Below, piece after piece: positions 48,201 to 58,808 of a stretch of DNA of 64,000 bases. Position 1 is the first letter of the stretch. Each line of letters starts with the position of its first letter. The notes beneath the pieces are model-generated. The model had not been told where the DNA came from. It searched no databases and saw only the letters and a list, made by a program, of their open reading frames with translations. The position numbers and the translations under genes were made by a program. Origin of the DNA: Deuterostichococcus epilithicus (Eukaryota > Chlorophyta > Trebouxiophyceae > Prasiolales > Stichococcaceae); NCBI GenBank assembly GCA_033439295.1, contig JAVTLE010000023.1:3818530-3882529 (forward strand). Direction: 5' to 3'.

Positions 48201-51200
48201 CCCGAGGGCGCCGCGGGCCTGTCGCTGCGCCTCGAAGGCTTCAGCCACCGCCTGCCCGACCTCGCGGGCGTCGTCTTCCGCACCCTGGCCACGCTCAAGG
48301 CGCGCGCAAGGGGGATCGTTGACTTGGTTTCCCTTTGTCCGCGCACGCTCATGCCCCCTGGGGTGCCCTGCGGCAAGTCGTGCGAGCTTTCCCACCGCGA
48401 CCCCATGCAGAACGGCACCCACTGTCACATCACTGAGATGGCGAGGGGCCGGGCTTGGACCCGCCGGCTCGCCACCGTTCCTACCCCGGCTGGGCTTTCA
48501 AACAGTGCTTATCGAAACCCCGCTGCCGCCCGCGCCGGACCCGATCCTGGACGGCCACGTGACTGCACCGGCGCCTGAAGCGCAGTCCGCCATGCATACG
48601 TTCTAAAGAACGTACCCTAAACCCAATCTACAAAACCACCATGCGGCACAGGTGGAGGGCACGGCGTTCGGGCGCGTGCGCGAGGCGCTGGCGCGGCGCT
48701 ACCGCAACGCCAACATGCGCCCAGAGCAGGCGGCAAACTACGCGCGGCTGTTCGCGCTGCGCTCCGCCATGTGGCACGTCGATGCAGTGCTACCACACCT
48801 GGATGCCGCGACCCCGGCGGACGTGCAGGTGTGTTTTCCGGACTGTATGCGTTGACTTGTGTTGAGCCTTTGTTGCAGTATGTGGTCGGACCCTGCCGTG
48901 ACGTGTGGCCCTAATGTCGGCGCGATGCTGCCGCGCCCAGGGGCCGCTGCCCCCGTGGACACATGTTCCAGGCCGTTCTGGTGCCTCGCACTGGAGCCCC
49001 TGCAGGGACGCCTCGTGGTTCGTGCTGGCGTCCGCGCATCTCGCGTCAGCGCCCGGAGGCGCTGTAGCACAGCAACTTGGCAGGCCTCAGATCCCACAAA
49101 CCATGCCATCCTGAGGCCACAAGTCTGGAAGCTGGATTTCTGCACCCCCTCCGGGAGCATCCGGCCGCGGCCGCTGGCGTCCACGCACCTCAACGCCACC
49201 GCTGCGCGGCGACAACTCTGTGTCTGAAACCGCCTCGCACGCACATTCTAGAATCCGGGACCCTCGATTCACAGAGGTCGTTCCTCCTTGCAGGCCCACC
49301 TGGCGGCGGTGCTGGCGTCCACCACGCGCCGCGAGGCGCTGCTGCACGGCAACAGTCTGGTGTCCGAAACCGTTTTGCACGCACTGTCGGATCCGAAACG
49401 CTTGTTCCTCCTCGCAGGGCCACCTGGCGGCGGTGCTGGCGTCCACGCACCTGGAGGCGCTGCTGCACGGCAACCTGACGGCCGCGCAGGCGCGGGGCGT
49501 GGCCGACGGCGCTCGCGCGGCNCTCGGCGGCGCGCCGCTGCCGGCTGCGGAGCGGCCGGTCGACCGGGCGGTGCAGCTCCCCTCCGGATCCACGCTGTAC
49601 AGGTGTGTGTTGTTGTACAGGTGTATATTTGTTTACAGGTGTTTATTGTGTTGTATGAAACAGCTGTACAGGTGCCCAGCTGAAGCCGATGGCTGCTGCG
49701 TGAGGTGGTCGGTTGCGCACAAAAGCAGCAGGCCAAGGCGGCGCTGTCGCGGCATGTGTGCCGCCTCTCTGGCGCACACGTAAGGTCAGCTCGGGTCCTT
49801 TGGTCCCTCTCAAATCACATCGAACACAGAGACTTTGCTGCACACACAGCGGAGAGGACAACAACATGACGGAGCGTCCTGATGCTGCCGAGTGCATGCA
49901 CAACATCGTTTGCATAAACCCTAATGAAAACATCTACCGGTGTCGCCGCAGGGCGGCGGCCAAGAACGGGGAGGAGGACAACAGCGTGACGGAGCTGTAC
50001 CTGCAGGCGGGCCCAGACTCGGCGCAGGAGCGCGCCCGCGTTGACCTGCTCGAGCAGGCGCGGCCTTGCCAGGGTTTAGGATATTGTTGCCAGGGTTTAG
50101 GATATTGTCGCAAAGCTTCCTGATTCTCCCTGTCTCGCGTGGCGTGCGCTGTGCCCTCTTGCGGCGTCCTGTACCGGCGCCAGCGGCGGGTTGCACGGAT
50201 GCAGCCACGGACAGTTCTGATGGCGCTGCAGGAAACTTCGTTATGGCGCCGCAGCCTCTGTGATGTTCAAACAACCTTGTGCAGCGTCGCCGACTGCCAG
50301 CGCGGTGCCGCCCGCAGGTGGCGGGGGAGCCGGCGTACGACACGCTGCGCACGAAGCAGCAGCTGGGCTACTCGGTGCACGTCGGCACGCGCCTCACGCA
50401 CGGCGCCCTGGGCTTCTGCGTCACCGTCGCCTCAGGTGCGTGTTTTCCTCCCATGCTGCCGGCTGCCCAGATCCTCAGGCTTCCTGCTGCTCATGCAGAC
50501 TCCACTGCCCAGTCTCCTTGAACATCGCCAGACGGAGGTTCCCACGCCGAACCTTCCCTGACACCTTGGACTCGGCTGTTGCGCCCATCCATCTCATCTG
50601 CTTCTTGCGCGCACAGGCACGCACGGCCCTGCGGAGCTGGAAACCCGCATCGAGGCCTTCCTGGTGGGCTTTGCTGAGACGCTGGCGACGATGCCGGCGG
50701 ACGAGTTTGCCCGCCACCGGGGCAGCCTGCTGGCCGCCAAGCTGCAGAAGGACCGGTCCCTGGGGGAGGAGGCCGACCGCCACTGGGGGGCCATCTTCGA
50801 CCGCAGGTGGGCTTCTTGGAGGGATCGAAAAGCGCTGGGGGGCGAGAGCGCGCAAAGGCTCAGCTTGCTGTCGCCGGGGGCCGATCGCTGCTGCGGTGTC
50901 ATGTACGACTGCAGGCGCGGGGGATGCCTGTCTGTGGAGGAAAACCTTCATCAGACAGCTCGGAGGGGGCGCCAGCGCTGCGACGCAGCCGAGCCCCGCC
51001 CATGACCTGCAGGGCTGCGGGCTGCTTGCTGGGCGGGAAAGAGGGCGGGCCGTCGGTCAGCAGGCTGCCTGTGACGCTCTGGTCTCGCCAGCCGCAGCTG
51101 CGACCATGCCTCATGCAGCGGACAGATCCAAATCTGTCAAACATGCAGGCCTCCCAGGCTGATGTGCCATGCGCCTTCCTGCTTCTCAGGTACAACTTCC

Positions 51201-51662
51201 GGGCGCGGGAGCAGGAGGTGGCCGCCCTGGAGGCCCTGCAGCAGAAGGCGCTGGCCTCCTGGTACCGCTCCACCATCGCGCCCGGCGGCAAGCAGCGCCG
51301 CAAGCTGTGCGTGCAGGTGATCGATCTGTGTATATTCCTCTGCGCTTGCCGGAAACTCCTGTCGTCATCCCGTCTGTCACCCTTGGCGCTTTCTGGAAAC
51401 TGCAGCGCCCTGGCACTGCGCTGCTGGAGTCGCACTGGGGCGAAGTGCGACGTGCTGCTGGCCATGCGGATCAGTTCACCGTTGCAAGGCATTGGCGACT
51501 TGTGCACAGGTTGCGGGGCGGGCGCATGCGGGTGACCTGGCGGCGGCGCCGCCAGATGGCTCCTCCGTCATCGCCGACCTGGGCGCCTGGAAGGGGAGCG
51601 GGCTGCCGCTGTTCCCCGCAGCGGACGGCGCGCTGCCCGCCGACGTGTCCAAGGCGCCCTGA
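42280..51662 (+). CDS. NRDC: nardilysin-like M16 zinc metalloprotease with acidic insert
   Basis: An endopeptidase of the insulin-degrading enzyme/nardilysin family (a four-domain clamshell). The start at 42280 reads [20 protein letters not shown]; then [20 protein letters not shown] (42590) and two acidic exons ([17 protein letters not shown], 42670; [18 protein letters not shown], 42865), the nardilysin signature. The catalytic exon carries [20 protein letters not shown] (43300) with HxxEH; the third zinc ligand lies in [13 protein letters not shown] (44115). Next come [19 protein letters not shown] (44430), [20 protein letters not shown] (44825), [17 protein letters not shown] (46090), [20 protein letters not shown] (46620), [20 protein letters not shown] (47310), [20 protein letters not shown] (47810), [20 protein letters not shown] (48240), [20 protein letters not shown] (48690), [20 protein letters not shown] (49420), [20 protein letters not shown] (50337) and [18 protein letters not shown] (51256). 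The stop is at 51660-51662. At least five exon edges have ghost copies. Confidence 0.92.
43895..43948 (+). repeat. ghost copy of the nardilysin exon start at 44004
   Basis: After a GTAG, it shares GAGCTGAC, TTTCAGT, ACTGC, AAGCC, GAGGCG and CTCGGCGCC blocks in order with the exon [17 protein letters not shown]. The offset is about 109 bp, with a two-base indel that breaks frame. Confidence 0.82.
46534..46571 (+). repeat. tandem duplication of a 3' splice site (19 bp x 2)
   Basis: GTCCTCTGATGTTTTTCAG is followed at once by GTCCTCTGATGTTGTTCAG, one mismatch, each ending in a polypyrimidine-CAG acceptor. The next exon opens at about 46572 ([18 protein letters not shown]). Either acceptor could be used; the upstream one would add 19 bases and shift frame. 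Confidence 0.9.
47165..47203 (+). repeat. ghost copy of a nardilysin exon segment
   Basis: GGCGCGGCCGTCGGCAC is identical to the sequence at 47292-47308 and is preceded by GAGATGCCT against CAGATGCCG. The copy reads [12 protein letters not shown] against [12 protein letters not shown]. The offset is about 120 bp. Confidence 0.85.
49001..49359 (+). repeat. array of three ghost copies of the nardilysin [10 protein letters not shown] exon
   Basis: Copies lie at about 49001-49076, 49165-49215 and 49294-49359; the real exon starts at 49418. All keep GCTGGCGTCC and the following block in order. The third is very close to the real exon ([20 protein letters not shown]), has its own TTGCAG acceptor and a GTGTCC donor-like site, and is 66 bases long, so it would be a frame-neutral cassette. 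The intron pieces between units are alike too (GAAACCG, TTGCACGCAC, TTCCTCCT). Confidence 0.88.
49850..49893 (+). repeat. ghost copy of the nardilysin EEDNSVTEL exon segment
   Basis: GAGGACAACAACATGACGGA compares with GAGGACAACAGCGTGACGGA in the exon opening at 49952. The offset is about 119 bp. An acceptor-like ACACACAG precedes the copy. Confidence 0.8.
50066..50107 (+). repeat. exact 21-bp tandem repeat containing a telomere-like unit
   Basis: TTGCCAGGGTTTAGGATATTG occurs twice without change (50066-50086 and 50087-50107), at the 3' edge of the nardilysin exon ending in [10 protein letters not shown]. Each unit contains GGGTTTAGG. Confidence 0.97.
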
Positions 51663-52544
51663 TAGTATCAGTCCTTCATCAAATGGCGCCCCTGCAATGG
51701 GATGGACACGATGGCGTGCTGGGCCCCCGACGTGGCGGCAGCTGGGCGGTGATCGCAATACCAGCGGTGGCTTCATGCCATTAACAGGAGGAGGGCGACG
51801 AGGCAGGCAGTTGCGGGCAGGGGTAGGAGTTCAGCCAGCAGCCGGCGACTCTGCCAGGCTGGCCAAACAAAACCGGAAGCAGGTTGAGCTACAGCAAGAA
51901 TCCAAGAGGCAGCAACGTTGGCGGCTCCTGCCACAGCAACGAGCAACTTAAGCAGGAGTTGCAGCAGGGGTGGGGAGAGGCATGGGCACACGCGTTGATG
52001 GATAGACGAGCTCCGCTTGCTTTGGGAGGCAGGACTGGAAGATGGCAGAGGCTCTAGTGTTATGATTCAGTATTGAACATCACACCCGCTCTCGGGCGGC
52101 CAACACTTGCACATGGCAACGTCAGCTTCCTACCAGAGGCGGCAGCGCGCAACTATCAACAAGTGACCAATCTCCCATTGGCAGTGTTTTCAATCGCCGA
52201 GAATGGGGTTTTTGCCACACATTCCGGGGATTAGTGCTATCTGCTGCGCAGATCCACTTCAGCCTCGTGATCTTCACAGGCTGGCGCAGCGTGCGGCATT
52301 GCAGTCACAGCTGCTCGCGCAGCATGGTTCTCGCATCAGTGTATTACAATTCAGAGCTGCCTAATGTTGCTGCTGGTGTAGCCAAGTTCTGATAATGTAG
52401 CATCAGCGACCTGCCGCCAGCGCTGGTGGCGGTAGCGCAATCACTTGCCTGCGCCACGTCACAGTGGTGGAGGCTCAAGCAGATCAGTCTTCAGTAGGTG
52501 CATGCATGATCAAGACAGCCCAATACACCACTTGATGAGGGTCG
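51663..52544. other. intergenic region after nardilysin
   Basis: The 882 bp include the nardilysin 3' flank. No exon or RNA gene is supported. Confidence 0.45.
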
Positions 52545-52808
52545 TCAGGCAAGCAGCCATGTCAAACGCATGAAAAGCCGTGATGATTTGTCTTGGCTAC
52601 CTGCGGCGGCGGCTGCGGCTGCGGCACTGGCGCCGGCTGCTGCCACAGATGCAGCTGAGGACCCTGCAGCCGCGGCGGCCGAGCTGGCGACTGGCACGGC
52701 AATGGAAGGCGCCGCCACTGAAGTGATCTTCGTCTTGGGAAACAGCATCTTCTGCGGCGGCAACAACTGTTTCAAGACATTCCACCATATTCGTCCACCG
52801 GGCAACAA
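52545..52808 (-). CDS. Ala-rich open frame, strand uncertain
   Basis: On the minus strand, an 87-codon frame runs from LLPPQKMLFPKTKITSVAAP into alternating Ala/Ser (about half alanine) and stops at 52545. On the plus strand, 52570-52839 is open too, and equally Ala-rich. GCN repeats keep several frames open, so neither is secure. The minus reading resembles the Ala-rich stretch of the secreted gene to its right and could be a related exon. No family is recognised. Confidence 0.25.
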   Translation of the reverse strand: MLPGGRIWWNVLKQLLPPQKMLFPKTKITSVAAPSIAVPVASSAAAAAGSSAASVAAAGASAAAAAAAAGSQDKSSRLFMRLTWLLA

Positions 52809-53218
52809 GTTTTGCCGCCAGCATGTACGGACAATGTAATGGCGGACATCCTGAGTGCATCGGATTCACACACGAGAGCCAAGATGCATGCTGTCGGCAG
52901 CGATGGTGGCAGTAGCAGGTCCAGGCATGGAGTGGCAATGGACTACATGTCACCACATGGTGTTCTGTTATGAACTGATGAGGAGTCACCACAGTCTTCT
53001 TTGGCGGCGGCGGTAGGTATTTTTTTTCAGCACAACGTACACAACCTTCATGGCCGGGGCAGGCACTGCGGCTGCAGACAAAGCACCCATCATTTGCTAC
53101 ATGCATGTCAACAACGTTGCTGCGCACGTGACGATGGGCGCAGCCGCACCGGGCCCGCACGGCTCGGCAGAGGATGTGCTGGTCTGGCAGGGCGTTCACG
53201 GTCTATGGCGCCAGGCAG

Positions 53219-53992
53219 CTACAATGAGACACTCAAGAGCAGCATGAGCGGGGCAGGACCACCTGGGATGACGACCGGCGTAAGGACCGGAACAGGCATG
53301 GGAGGGGGAGCTGGCGCGGCGCCTGCAGTGGTTCGGATGAATTTATCGTTGGGTACCATTGGGCCGTGCAACAAGGAAGGAAGTGCAACATGCACTCAAG
53401 TAGGGGAACAGCACATTGGCGAGCACAAAAGCATGCATAATGGTACATACAATAATTACCGTTAATGAGCCCCCCACTGTTCACTGAAGAGTCAGACCTG
53501 ACGCAACGGTCGCAGCGGCAGCGGCGGCGTCTCCGGCTGCCGCAGCAGAGGAGGAGCGCCGCCAGCGGCTGCGGCAGCGGCCGCCGCCGCTGAGGAGGCG
53601 TCTTCTGGGAATGGAGGCATGCGGCCATCCATGATAATGCCACTCAGACGGCGCCCCATTCCCGAGTCGCCGGCCACTGCAAATGCATCATGCAGGACCA
53701 TATGAAGTAGCAGCTGGTGGGCGTCCCAGGGCTGCTCGCTGACAAGCCACCCTTAACCTTGGTCGGCAGGCTGCTTGCCGAAGTCCGTGAAAGCTTATGC
53801 CCGCAGGTGACAGTGCAGGCGTTAAGGTCCGGCACATATATGCGCAGGACGCGATTTTGGCATTCGCCAGCAATCACTCCAGAGACTATCAAGTGTCCAA
53901 GGAAATGGTAGTAGTGCCCATCCAGGCAGGTGCGCACCCATGTGGCAGGCGAAGCCCAGCAGGAGGGCCAGGGAGATGCCGCTGCGCGCCAT
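53219..53992 (-). CDS. possible secreted Ala/Pro-rich cell-surface protein
   Basis: The ATG at 53992 begins MARSGISLALLLGFACHMG, a good signal peptide. Further down are a Cys-containing stretch (RVLRIYVPDLNACTVTC, about 53850), an exon from about 53675 reading AGDSGMGRRLSGIIMDGRMP followed by a nine-Ala run and PPLLRQPETPPLPLRPLR, and a last exon APAPPPMPVPVLTPVVIPGG with APLMLLLSVSL at the very end, stop at 53219. The last junction is in phase if donor GTCAGG is used. The hydrophobic C-terminus suggests a GPI anchor. The joins between the first three exons are not solved, and no family is recognised. Confidence 0.4.
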
Positions 53993-55024
53993 GATTGCAG
54001 CTGGCTCACTTGACGGAAACTTGAGCGGCAGCAATTTGCAAATTGTGGCAGGCCTGGCGAGCGTGGGAACAGACCGTCGTGGGGAAAGCGCTGGGACTTG
54101 GAAATGTCGCTCAGAAGAACCATGAAAGCGTCACGTCAAATGACAAGGCTGCAGGGACATTGCCAAGTCAATATGACGGAGGCTCCAGCATGCAGCAACA
54201 GCGGGCTGGATGTCTGTTTTGAAGGGACAATGCCTGCTTGGGGTCGACAGCCACGTGCCTGCATCTCTTGGCTTTATTATTAGGCCGCTGAAATAATGTG
54301 CCCTCCGGACACTAATTTGCAACATCCTGTCCCGTGGGCATTGTAACGCTGTGTGGCATGCCAGTGCAGTCTGCGCAGTCTGATTTAAAGCACACAGTTG
54401 TTTCCTTCCTGTCTAGAATTAAACATTCAGACTTCATGCCGCCGATTTTTGGCGGCGGTTGCACAACCTGATTAGCTGGCAGCTGGCTGGACCATAACAG
54501 TGCTTTCCGCATGTGCAGGGCAACTTCAACCATTATCACTTGTGATTGCTGGCTGGTTTATATCGATCGAGGGCAGCAGGCGGCTGCAGGCATCTGCTGT
54601 CTGTCTCGATTCCAGCAGTGCGACCTTCCAACTCCTCGGTTTGATGAGACAACCGTTGCAGTTTCGTGCAGTATATTGAGCCGCTTGACACAACAAGGAC
54701 CTCGTTGCCATCAGTTCGACCTGCAGTTGCTGCCGGCTTCCGACACCCTGAGCCTCGGAACATCAGCGACTGCAAGACCCACTGCGAGGCTGCGCTCGCA
54801 TCAAATTCTATGGGAACGGATAACAGCCCGGGCCTGAAATGGTGCGAGTTGCACATGCAATTTGGGCTCCTCCGCGGGGCGCGCACATGCTGCATGCGGC
54901 CACTGTAGCTCTCCCGTGACTCATTATTGATCGCTGAATGTCTCCTGAATGCATGCATGTAATCTCGTAGCCAGGCGGACGCTGGAGCCGCCGACTGCTG
55001 GCAATTTTCCATCGCCTGTGCTGC
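53993..55024. other. divergent intergenic region before the carrier gene
   Basis: The 1.03 kb hold no recognised gene. It includes some AT-richer DNA and should contain the carrier promoter, or a short 5' exon if the ATG at 55025 is not the true start. Confidence 0.4.
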
Positions 55025-58000
55025 ATGCGCCACCATCACTGCTGGCAACGGCTCTCTTGTGCACATGCCAGGCGCGCTGCGGTGGCCGGCTGCGCGGCAG
55101 GTCTGGCGCCCGTGCTGGCGCTGCATCCACTGGACGTCATAAAGACGCGGCTGCAGGGTGAGCTTGCCGATGCAGTGGCAAGCAAAGCTTTGCGGGCGCC
55201 TGTGCACCTCGAGCGCACGCACCAACAGACGCGGCGGCCGTGGGACGGCGGCGGAGGCGAGCCGATTGTTCCTTGCTGCGGCGCCGTGTTAAGGGCAGCC
55301 ACCCGTGGCAGGCGCGGCACACCACATGAGGCTCGTGCAAGGTCCTCGGGCTCACTCCTCGCAAGAGCCGCACAACGCTGGTATGAGGACCAATCCTGCC
55401 TCCTGTCCCCTGCAGTGCAAGACGGCGTACGGGGCGCGCTGCCGCTGTACCGTGGCGTCTCGGATGCAATGGGCAGCATGGTGCGGCAGGAGGGGTGGCG
55501 CTCACTGTACGCTGGACTGACGCCCGCGCTTGTGGGCGCAGGCGCGCACTTCCATCCCCTGGTGCCTCAGCAGATTGAAAATGTTAATCAAGGGCCTGGT
55601 TAGGCAGCTGGGCTAGCGGCCACGCCTGTGGGTGCATGCGAGGGTCCCAAAATACTCACTCCTTCCGGCTTCAGCACCCTTTCGAAGAACGAATGGTTGA
55701 ACAAGGCATGGCGTGGAAGGCGGACTGACGCCCGCACTCGTGGGCGCAGGAGCACCGTGCAACCCTGGTTATGTACCTCATGCCTGCTGTTGCGCTCAGT
55801 ATGTCCTGTCCAACCCACAATAGGTCGAGGCGTATCGTGGCAACAGCAAAAACTGATGCCTGCAATAGTCTGCTGGACCGGGCTGGCACCGTCGCGTGCG
55901 AAGGCATGTCCTCCAACGCCCACCCTGCGTCTGGTGACGGTGTGCGCCGTCTGTGCAGGCATGTCGTGGGGCATCTACTTTGCGGCATACAGCCGGGCCA
56001 AGGCGCGGTACCAACGCCGCAGCGGCGCCGCCAAACTGGGCCCAGGGATGCACCTGGCAGCGGCAGCAGAGGCGGGCGCGCTGGTGAGAGCATTCCATGC
56101 CTGATGTTTCGTGCTTAATCCCTTGGAGGGGAAGGACTCCGGAGACAGGCTTAAGGCCTCTCTGGGCGACCGGACATAGAGCGGGCAGAGCGGGCACTCC
56201 TTCCTGTCTACATACCTTTGACAGCTGCAACTCTGCAGCGCAATGTTTCGGATCTGAAGCAGATCCTGCCGGCGACTGGCCGTCATATCTTGGAGCTGGT
56301 TGCAGCGCCAGCCCAGGAAACATGTGTGTCGCTCTGCCGCAGGTGTGCTGCGTAACCAACCCCATCTGGGTTGTCAAGACCCGACTGGAGTTGCAGCGGG
56401 GGGCACGCATCGCAACAGCCACCACCGCTGCGGCGCCAGCGGCGGCTGCCTCAGTCGGCCAAAAGGTGAGGCCGCCGGCACGGCACTGAGCCGCAGCACG
56501 TTCTTCCAGGCGGCTGACCTTGCGCTTGCTCCTCCCAAAGCACGTCGCAGCAGGACCAATGTGGCATACACCATGCCTCCTCTGCGTTAGCTCTATGGTG
56601 CTACTGACACCAGGCAGCGCAGCGTGACTGTCAAACAGCCTGCACAAGACTAGCCCTCACGTGCCAAGTGCGCCTTGTCCGGATTCAGGCTGGCAGGGCG
56701 GCGCTGCCGCCATACCGCGGCATGGTGGATGCAGTGAAGCAGATCGCTCGGGAGGAGGGGCTACAGGGCTTCTACCGCGGTCTGGGCCCCTCGCTGCTGC
56801 TGGTGCGTTGTCGCCCTGGGCACCAGGCGGTTCTTTGGCTGAAAATCTAGGAGCGGCACCGGAACACATGACTCTGACTACATCTTCCTGCATGGTGTCG
56901 CACAGCGCCGTACAGTTCATGGACTCTGAGGGGCTGCGGTTCAGATGACCAATGTTCCGTTCAGTCATCATCCCATCGCCGGTCGACTGGATCACAGGTG
57001 TCACACGGCGCCATCCAGTTCATGGTCTACGAGGAGCTGCGGTCGCTGGCGGAGACGGTCGGCGGGCCGCCGGAGCAGCGGCAGCGGTGGGCCGACTGGC
57101 AGGCGCGGCATGCGGGCGGCAGGGTGGCAGCGGGGTCGAGCGGGCGGACCGACGAGGCGGCCGGGCCCTGGGGCTGGCGGCGGCGGCGGGCGGCCGGGGC
57201 AGCGGAGGGCTGCGCACCACCGCCGCTGCGGCAGCCGAGCAGCGCTGAGATCGTGGGCATGGGCGCGCTGTCGAAGCTGGCGGCATCTGTCATCACCTAC
57301 CCCTCGCAGGCAAGCCCTTCTGTCACGACCGAAGAGGCTGGCTCATGGCAGCCTTATCCATGGCAGCCATGAGCCATCTCGTGCTATATTCTGTGGTTGA
57401 GCTCCGCCAAGTCCCAGCTGGCGGCGTCGGCCATCATCCACCTCTCGCAGGCAGGTGTTACGTAGAGTGTTACGTGAGCCACCTCCGGCTAGCCTGCTGC
57501 ACCTCTGCGGTTGTGCTGCAGAGCTTCGGCAGGACTCACAGACCGCTGTCCAAGCTGGCAGCCTTCGTGATCACCTGCCCAATATAGACAGGGCTTGCCA
57601 CGGACCAACCGTGCACTTGTGCAATTGATGCTGTGGCTCTGACGGCTGTGCACTGGTACAACCGCAGCAGTGGATCCCTGCCAGGCGCTGCGACCTTGGC
57701 GCAGCCGCACTCTCAATGTGGCAATGTCTCGAGCAGCCGCACTTCCAACACGGCAACGCCATCTGCGTCAAGTCCATGCACGGCAGCAGTTCAATGTGCT
57801 CGGGCCCTCAATATGCGCAGGTGGTGCGTTCGCGGCTGCAGCAGCGCATGGCGCGACGTGCGATCCGCTACCGCTCGGGGTGGGACGTGCTCCGGATCAC
57901 TCTGCGGCGGGAGGGCGTCGGCGGCCTGTACAAGGGGCTGCTGCCCAACGTGCTGCGCGTTATGCCTCAGGTGCGGTGCCCAGTGTTTGCAGTGACCCTG

Positions 58001-58382
58001 TGTTGCGGCGGCAGTATGCGCCGATGGATGTCGATTTGCAGCTGGAAGTAGCAGAGGTTAGTGTCCAAGCAGGCGCTGCAAATGCTAGGCAGCATGCACC
58101 AGGCGTGCCACAGGATGTCCACAAACCATACAACGCAATTCCTGCAGGTGCTGATTAATATCGTGGATGACGCTCTTTGACCGTGCTGCGCAGGCTGCAT
58201 CGACTTTCCTGGTGCCAAAGGCTGTCCACGAAGCATACAGCTCCAGCTGCATCTGCTCCTAAATATCGAGGATGACGCTCTTTGACCGTGCTATGCAGGC
58301 CGCAATGACGCTGCTAGTGTACGAAACCATGATGAAGCAGCTGTCTGCGGCGCAAGAGCGGCCACAGGCCCTGGAGAAGTGA
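55025..58382 (+). CDS. mitochondrial-carrier-family protein, SLC25A32 folate/FAD type
   Basis: A six-helix inner-membrane (or plastid-envelope) carrier with three repeats. Repeat 1 has AAVAGCAAGLAPVLALHPLD followed by VIKTRLQ, then YRGVSDAMGSMVRQEGWRSL and YAGLTPALVGAG, and GMSWGIYFAAYSRAKARYQ (55968). Repeat 2 has VCCVTNPIWVVKTRLELQRG (56344), YRGMVDAVKQIAREEGLQGF and YRGLGPSLLL, then VSHGAIQFMVYEELRSLAET (56998). Repeat 3 has LSKLAASVITYPSQ joined to VVRSRLQQRMARR (57820), LRREGVGGLYKGLLPNVLRV, and AAMTLLVYETMMKQLSAAQ. The motifs PLDVIK, PIWVVK and PSQVVR, with Trp and Gln in repeats 2 and 3, are typical of folate, FAD and pyrimidine-nucleotide carriers; HGAIQFMVYEELR favours the folate/FAD branch. 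Repeat 2-3 has a long basic/Ala-rich insert (about 57090-57240). The ATG at 55025 is the first in frame. One intron uses CAG/GCAAGC. Confidence 0.85.
55718..55760 (+). repeat. ghost copy of a carrier exon 3' end
   Basis: GGACTGACGCCCGCACTCGT, then GGGCGCAGGAGC, compares with the real exon end at 55513-55545 (GLTPALVGAG). Two of 28 bases differ in the core. The copy lies downstream by about 206 bp. Confidence 0.88.
56895..56944 (+). repeat. ghost copy of the carrier HGAIQFMVYEE exon start
   Basis: It reads VSHSAVQFMDSEGLRF against VSHGAIQFMVYEELRS in the exon at 56998, without any gap. The offset is 103 bp. No AG precedes the copy, so it is not a good acceptor. Confidence 0.88.
57401..57585 (+). 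repeat. two ghost copies of the carrier exon end LSKLAASVITYPSQ
   Basis: The source is 57269-57309. Copy 1 (57401-57455) keeps AGCTGGCGGC, ATCATCCACCTCTCGCAGGC and more; copy 2 (57545-57585) keeps CTGTCCAAGCTGGCAGC and GTGATCACCTGCCC. Both are downstream of the source, spaced about 135-140 bp. Confidence 0.85.
58153..58215 (+). repeat. recent ghost copy spanning intron and start of the last carrier exon
   Basis: The copy matches 58258-58318: GGATGACGCTCTTTGACCGT is identical and the next bases (GCTGCGCAGG against GCTATGCAGG) carry the acceptor. After the splice site the match decays (GCTGCATCGACTTTCCTGGT against GCCGCAATGACGCTGCTAGT). The offset is 105 bp. The intron part is better conserved than the exon part. 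Confidence 0.9.
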
Positions 58383-58808
58383 TAGGTATCCTGTTTCCAA
58401 CAACGGACCATGCAGAAAGCTTTGATGTGCGAAACAGAACGGGTTTGTCCATATTTAATTGAAAGCCATATTTTCAAGCTAGGGGCGGAGGCCAATTGCA
58501 TTGGTGCTGCGAACTGCAGACACGCCCACAATCAATGGATATTGACCAAGAGAGGGATCAGCCACAATCTGTACCTGAGACAGCAAGAAGTGCACGCTTT
58601 GAACAGCGTCAACTGCTGGCGGCATGACAGGGAAAGGGCCCTCCCCCCCCGTCTAGGCCGTTCCAGACCGCGAACTGCTCCCCGCAGCCATCCGCACACA
58701 CTCTGCGGGACAGGCAGCGGCCCTAACGCTACTACGCATCGATTGACTGCCGCTGCAGCCGTGCGGGGCACTAACACTGATCTCCTCCTTAGGGACCCGA
58801 CTGGCACC
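58383..58808. other. convergent intergenic region carrier/glycosyltransferase
   Basis: The 426 bp contain only 3' flanks. No other feature was seen. Confidence 0.5.

Noticed and set aside
52570-52839. Plus-strand Ala-rich ORF (89 codons)
   Set aside because: Its openness is explained by GCN repeats that are also open on the other strand; no splice context or family supports it.
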